The position numbers and the translations under genes are program-made. A DNA stretch of 18,386 nucleotides, taken from the NCBI GenBank assembly GCA_046046915.1, contig JBJOIT010000054.1, positions 1 through 18,386 on the forward strand. Reading direction: 5' to 3'. Positions 14,670 to 18,386 of this stretch are shown piece by piece. Source of the DNA: JBEEJZ01 sp046046915 (GTDB taxonomy: Bacteria; Pseudomonadota; Gammaproteobacteria; Burkholderiales; Burkholderiaceae_C). Below the pieces are notes generated by a model. The model did no database searches, was not told the origin of the DNA, and saw only the letters and a list, made by a program, of their open reading frames with translations. Every line of letters starts with the position of its first letter. Within the stretch, counting starts at the first letter, position 1.

Positions 14670-14753
14670 GGGAGACAATATACCTTTTCCGTATGTATGC
14701 ACTGTGACGGTGCGTAGAGTTCACACACCCCACCCATTCAGGCGACTTGATTC

Positions 14754-15740
14754 ATGAAGGTTTTCAGAGGCTTTCGTCATCCCGACATCGCACCGGCCTG
14801 CGCCCTGACCATCGGCAACTTCGATGGCGTGCATCGGGGACACCAGGCCATGCTGGCCCTGCTCAAGGCCGAGGCCCAGCAGCGCAATGTGCCCAGCTGC
14901 GCTTTGACCTTTGAACCGCATCCACGTGACTACTTTGCAGGTGCACAACAGCAGCCCGACCTGGCGCCCGCACGGGTCGGCACCTTGCGCGACAAGCTGA
15001 CAGATCTGGAGCGCTGCGGCGTGGAGCAGGTCGTGGTACTTCCTTTTGATGCGCACCTCGCCGCACGCTCACCTGGCAACTTCATCGACGAGGTTCTGGT
15101 TGCCGGGCTCGGAGCCAAGTACGTACTGGTGGGGGATGACTTTCGCTTTGGCGCGAAGCGGGCGGGAGACTACGCCCAACTCGACGCAGCTGGCGTCACG
15201 CGCGGCTTTGATGTGGCCCGCATGAACAGCTATGAGGTCCACGGTCTGCGTGTGTCGAGCTCAGCTGTGCGCGCCGCCTTGCACGAGGGGCGCATGGACG
15301 ATGCCGCACGCTTGATCGGCAGGCCTTACACCATCTCGGGCCATGTGGTGCACGGCCGCAAGCTGGGCCGCGAGCTGGGCTTTCGCACGCTCAACCTGCG
15401 CTTCACGCACTGGAAACCCGCTGCCAGCGGTATTTTTGTTGTTCAGGTCCACGGCTTGAGCACCATGCCGCTCCCGGGCGTGGCCAACATGGGCATCCGA
15501 CCGTCGCTCGATCCCCATGATGTCAACGGCGGGCGGGTGCTGCTTGAAACCCACTGCCTGGACTGGCCCGACGGCATGGGACCAGAAGAGGCCTACGGTA
15601 AAATCATCAGGGTAGAACTGCTCCACAAACTGCACGACGAGCTGAAGTACGACGGCCTGGATTCCCTCACGCAGGGCATTGCAAAAGATTGCGATGACGC
15701 CCGTGCGTACTTTGCGTCCACAAGCCATCATGACCACTAG
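14754..15740 (+). CDS. ribF: Bifunctional riboflavin kinase / FAD synthetase RibF
   Basis: Makes FMN from riboflavin and then FAD from FMN, in the cytoplasm. It has 328 residues, the normal length. The N-terminal nucleotidyltransferase has the GNFDGVHRGHQ motif at 21-31, VGDDFRFG at 126-133 and the SSSAVR element at 168-173, which corresponds to the ISSTxxR motif. The C-terminal kinase begins near 186 (RPYTISGHVVHG) and has the ATP/flavin-binding stretch GRELGFRTLNL at 205-215, the catalytic glutamate at about 265 in LLETHCLDW, and YGKIIRVELLHKLHDELKYDGLDSL. In most homologues the stretch reads GFPTANL, so the Arg for Pro and Leu for Ala changes are unusual; the key Thr and Asn are kept. The ribosome-binding site is weak. 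No FMN riboswitch is visible. The end overlaps ileS by 11 bases. Confidence 0.96.
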   Translation: MKVFRGFRHPDIAPACALTIGNFDGVHRGHQAMLALLKAEAQQRNVPSCALTFEPHPRDYFAGAQQQPDLAPARVGTLRDKLTDLERCGVEQVVVLPFDAHLAARSPGNFIDEVLVAGLGAKYVLVGDDFRFGAKRAGDYAQLDAAGVTRGFDVARMNSYEVHGLRVSSSAVRAALHEGRMDDAARLIGRPYTISGHVVHGRKLGRELGFRTLNLRFTHWKPAASGIFVVQVHGLSTMPLPGVANMGIRPSLDPHDVNGGRVLLETHCLDWPDGMGPEEAYGKIIRVELLHKLHDELKYDGLDSLTQGIAKDCDDARAYFASTSHHDH

Positions 15741-18386
15741 CTCCTCGGACGCCACGTCCAAAACTGACTACCGCAGCACCCTGAACCTGCCGGACACCCC
15801 CTTTCCCATGCGGGGCGACCTGCCCAAACTCGAGCCGGGCTGGGTCAAGCAGTGGGACGACAACGGGCTCTACAAACGCCTGCGCGCCGCCCGTGCCGGT
15901 GCGCCCAAATTTGTGCTGCATGATGGGCCGCCCTACGCCAACGGCCAGATTCACATCGGCCACGCTGTCAACAAGGTGCTCAAGGACATGATCGTCAAGG
16001 CCCGGCAATTGGCCGGCTTTGATGCGCAATACATTCCTGGCTGGGATTGCCACGGCCTGCCCATCGAGAACGCCATTGAAAAACTGCATGGCCGGCACTT
16101 ACCGCGCGACGAAATGCAGGCTAAAAGCCGCGCCTTTGCCACCGCGCAGATCGAGCAGCAGCGCGCCGACTTCAAGCGACTGGGCGTGTTGGGCCAGTGG
16201 GACAAGCCCTACCGCACCATGGACTTCGAGACCGAGGCCAACGAAATCAGAGCCTTCAAGCGCGTCATGGAGCGTGGCTTTGTATATCGAGGCCTCAAGC
16301 CGGTCTACTGGTGTTTTGACTGTGGATCCTCTCTGGCTGAGTTCGAAATCGAGTACGCCGACAAAAAGAGCGACACACTGGATGTGGCCTTTCTGGCCGA
16401 TGACAACTCGGCTATCGCTGCGGCCTTTGGGCTGGCGAGTTTGCCAGGCCAGGTGAAAAATGCCTTCGCGGTGATCTGGACCACCACGGCTTGGACCATC
16501 CCTGCCAACCAGGCTCTCAACGCGCACCCCGAGCTGAGCTACGCGCTGGTCGATACGCCGCGTGGTCACCTGGTACTGGCCGAGTCGCTGGTCGACAAAT
16601 GCCTGGAACGCTATGGCATCACCGGTACCGTGGTGGCCACCGCCAGCGGCAAGGCCTTGGGTGGGCTGGCCTTCAAGCATCCCCTGTTTGATGCTCACGC
16701 CGGCTACCAGCGCCTGTCTCCCATTTACCTGGCCGACTACGTGAGTGCCGACGATGGCACGGGCCTGGTGCACTCCGCGCCCGCCTATGGTGTGGATGAC
16801 TTCAATTCCTGCGTGGCCAACGGCCTGAAGTACGACGACATCCTGAACCCGGTGCAAGGCAACGGGCAGTACGAAGAAGCGCTGCCCCTGTTTGGCGGCC
16901 TGAACATCTGGAAAGCCTGCCCGCGCATCATTGAGGTGCTGGGCCAGAGCGACCGCCTGCTGGCCACCAAGACCATCACCCACAGCTACCCGCATTGCTG
17001 GCGCCACAAAACACCGGTGATCTACCGAGCTGCGGCCCAATGGTTTGTGCGCATGGACGAAGGTCCTGGCATATTTACCAAAGAAAAGGCACCCAAAACC
17101 TTGCGCCAACTGGCACTGGATGCCATCGAGCAAACCCGCTTTTATCCAGAAAACGGCCGCACGCGCCTGCGCGACATGATCGCCAACCGGCCCGACTGGT
17201 GCATCAGCCGGCAGCGCAGCTGGGGCGTGCCCCTGCCCTTCTTGCTACATGTAGATTCCGCTGAGCCCCACCCACGCACGCCCGAGATCATTGACCTGGC
17301 CGCTGAGGTGGTGGAGGCCGGTGGCATCGAAGCCTGGAGCAAGCTGACCGTGGCCGACATCCTGGGCCGCATTGCCGACAAGAGCGACCCGGCGCTGTAC
17401 AGCAAGAGCACCGACATCCTGGAGGTTTGGTTTGACTCTGGCACCACGCACACCACCGTGCTCAAAGGCAGCCATGCGGGCAGCGGCCACGACAGCGGCC
17501 CGGAGGCCGACCTTTATCTGGAAGGCCACGACCAGCACCGCGGCTGGTTCCACAGCTCGCTGCTCACCGCCTGCGCCATGTACGACCGGGCACCCTACAA
17601 AGGTTTGCTGACCCACGGCTTCACTGTCGATGGCCAAGGCCGCAAGATGAGCAAGAGCGTGGGCAACGTGGTGGCCCCGCAAGAAATCAGCTCCAAGATG
17701 GGTGCCGAAATCATTCGTTTGTGGTGCGCCTCGACCGATTATTCGGGCGATTTGGGCATCGACGACAAGATTCTGGCGCGCGTGGTGGACGGCTATCGCC
17801 GCATACGCAACACACTCAAGTTTTTGCTGGCCAATGTGAGTGACTTCGACCCCGCCAGCGATGCTGTGCCAGTCGAACATATGCTGGAGATCGACCGGTA
17901 CGCCTTGAGCCGTGCAGCCCAGTTGCAAGCCGATATCCTGGCGCACTACGAGATCTACGAGTTCCACCCCGTGGTGGCAAAGCTGCAAATTTATTGCAGC
18001 GAGGACCTGGGCGCTTTTTACCTGGACGTGCTCAAGGACCGGCTCTACACCACCGCGCCCAAATCCTTGGCCCGTCGCTCGGCCCAAACGGCGCTATGGC
18101 ACATCACCCAGTCGTTTGTTCGCTGGATGGCACCCTTCCTGAGCTTCACGGCCGAGGAGGCCTGGCAGGTGATCGGCAAGTCCGAGTCCATCTTCCTGGA
18201 AACCTACGTACCCCAAAGCGCGCCCGATGCGGCCCTGCTGGCACGCTGGTCCCGCCTGCGGGAGCTGCGCGACGCTGTCAATCTGGGCATCGAGGCGCTG
18301 CGCGCTCAGGGTCAGGTGGGTTCATCACTGCAGGCAGAAATCACCCTTACCGCCAACGAATCTGACCACGCCCTGCTGTCCAGCCT
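15730..18386 (+). CDS. ileS: Isoleucyl-tRNA synthetase IleS (partial, C-terminus outside window)
   Basis: Class Ia aminoacyl-tRNA synthetase that charges tRNA-Ile and edits mischarged valine. About 885 residues are visible, so some 50-70 are missing, including the C-terminal zinc-binding domain. HIGH is at 75-78 in NGQIHIGH and KMSKS at 639-643 in GRKMSKSVGN. Editing-domain landmarks IWTTTAWTIPAN and HSAPAYGVDD are present, together with SRQRSWGVPLP and WFDSGTTH before KMSKS. The N-terminus TDYRSTLNLPDTPFPMRG is typical of proteobacterial IleRS. The ATG at 15730 overlaps the ribF stop by 11 bases in another frame and no ribosome-binding site is visible, so translation is probably coupled to ribF. 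The next gene in this conserved cluster is usually lspA, outside the window. The frame is open to the last base. Confidence 0.96.
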   Translation, partial: MTTSSSDATSKTDYRSTLNLPDTPFPMRGDLPKLEPGWVKQWDDNGLYKRLRAARAGAPKFVLHDGPPYANGQIHIGHAVNKVLKDMIVKARQLAGFDAQYIPGWDCHGLPIENAIEKLHGRHLPRDEMQAKSRAFATAQIEQQRADFKRLGVLGQWDKPYRTMDFETEANEIRAFKRVMERGFVYRGLKPVYWCFDCGSSLAEFEIEYADKKSDTLDVAFLADDNSAIAAAFGLASLPGQVKNAFAVIWTTTAWTIPANQALNAHPELSYALVDTPRGHLVLAESLVDKCLERYGITGTVVATASGKALGGLAFKHPLFDAHAGYQRLSPIYLADYVSADDGTGLVHSAPAYGVDDFNSCVANGLKYDDILNPVQGNGQYEEALPLFGGLNIWKACPRIIEVLGQSDRLLATKTITHSYPHCWRHKTPVIYRAAAQWFVRMDEGPGIFTKEKAPKTLRQLALDAIEQTRFYPENGRTRLRDMIANRPDWCISRQRSWGVPLPFLLHVDSAEPHPRTPEIIDLAAEVVEAGGIEAWSKLTVADILGRIADKSDPALYSKSTDILEVWFDSGTTHTTVLKGSHAGSGHDSGPEADLYLEGHDQHRGWFHSSLLTACAMYDRAPYKGLLTHGFTVDGQGRKMSKSVGNVVAPQEISSKMGAEIIRLWCASTDYSGDLGIDDKILARVVDGYRRIRNTLKFLLANVSDFDPASDAVPVEHMLEIDRYALSRAAQLQADILAHYEIYEFHPVVAKLQIYCSEDLGAFYLDVLKDRLYTTAPKSLARRSAQTALWHITQSFVRWMAPFLSFTAEEAWQVIGKSESIFLETYVPQSAPDAALLARWSRLRELRDAVNLGIEALRAQGQVGSSLQAEITLTANESDHALLSS

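Noticed and set aside
14581..14753. FMN riboswitch upstream of ribF
   Set aside because: I could not find the conserved RFN-element blocks; only short inverted repeats are present.
16099..17133. 344-codon minus-strand frame inside ileS, and a second of 280 codons at 17245-18087
   Set aside because: Both are opposite a clearly coding ileS with intact HIGH and KMSKS motifs; they have no recognisable domain or ribosome-binding site.

Overview
The window is ordinary core chromosome of a betaproteobacterium. The gene content and order (ftsK-lolA-rarA divergent from trxB, rpmB-rpmG, ribF-ileS, a livHMGF block, purN next to an RsmB/NOP methyltransferase) and the fairly GC-rich sequence suggest Burkholderiales, most likely Comamonadaceae. 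This placement rests on recognising the genes and their arrangement, not on a database search. I see no tRNA, rRNA, CRISPR array, insertion sequence, phage gene or other sign of recent transfer, and no stretch over 300 bases without a gene.

Layout, left to right. Positions 1-3240, all minus strand: a branched-chain amino acid ABC importer, livH-livM-livG-livF, with livF cut by the window edge and no substrate-binding protein gene present. Positions 3410-7741, minus strand: ftsK (DNA translocase), lolA (lipoprotein carrier) and rarA (AAA+ ATPase), tightly packed, followed by a rho-independent terminator only about 40 bases before livH. Positions 7933-9522, plus strand: trxB, then rpmB-rpmG (ribosomal proteins L28 and L33) closed by a strong terminator. 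The L33 gene is only 56 codons. Positions 9670-12297, minus strand: a membrane fatty-acid desaturase with its own terminator and a well-formed promoter, preceded by an RsmB/NOP-family rRNA cytosine methyltransferase. Positions 12357-14016: a DUF1653 gene (+) converging on purN (-), then a YceH/DUF480 gene (+) divergent from purN. Positions 14023-14580, minus strand: an HNH-endonuclease-family protein with a TTG start. Positions 14754-18386, plus strand: ribF, overlapping ileS by 11 bases. ileS runs off the right edge.

Several track-length reading frames start too early. I moved the starts of trxB, rarA, lolA, purN, yceH, the DUF1653 gene, the desaturase and the HNH gene to internal codons, using ribosome-binding sites, signal peptides, neighbour overlap or family length.

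I did not find an undescribed system. The signals worth a second look are regulatory: a palindrome over the -35 box of the desaturase promoter that doubles as a weak terminator for the upstream gene, with a hairpin in the desaturase leader; a perfect 10-bp inverted repeat directly upstream of purN; a terminator-like hairpin in the livH leader; and a 12-bp palindrome before trxB.
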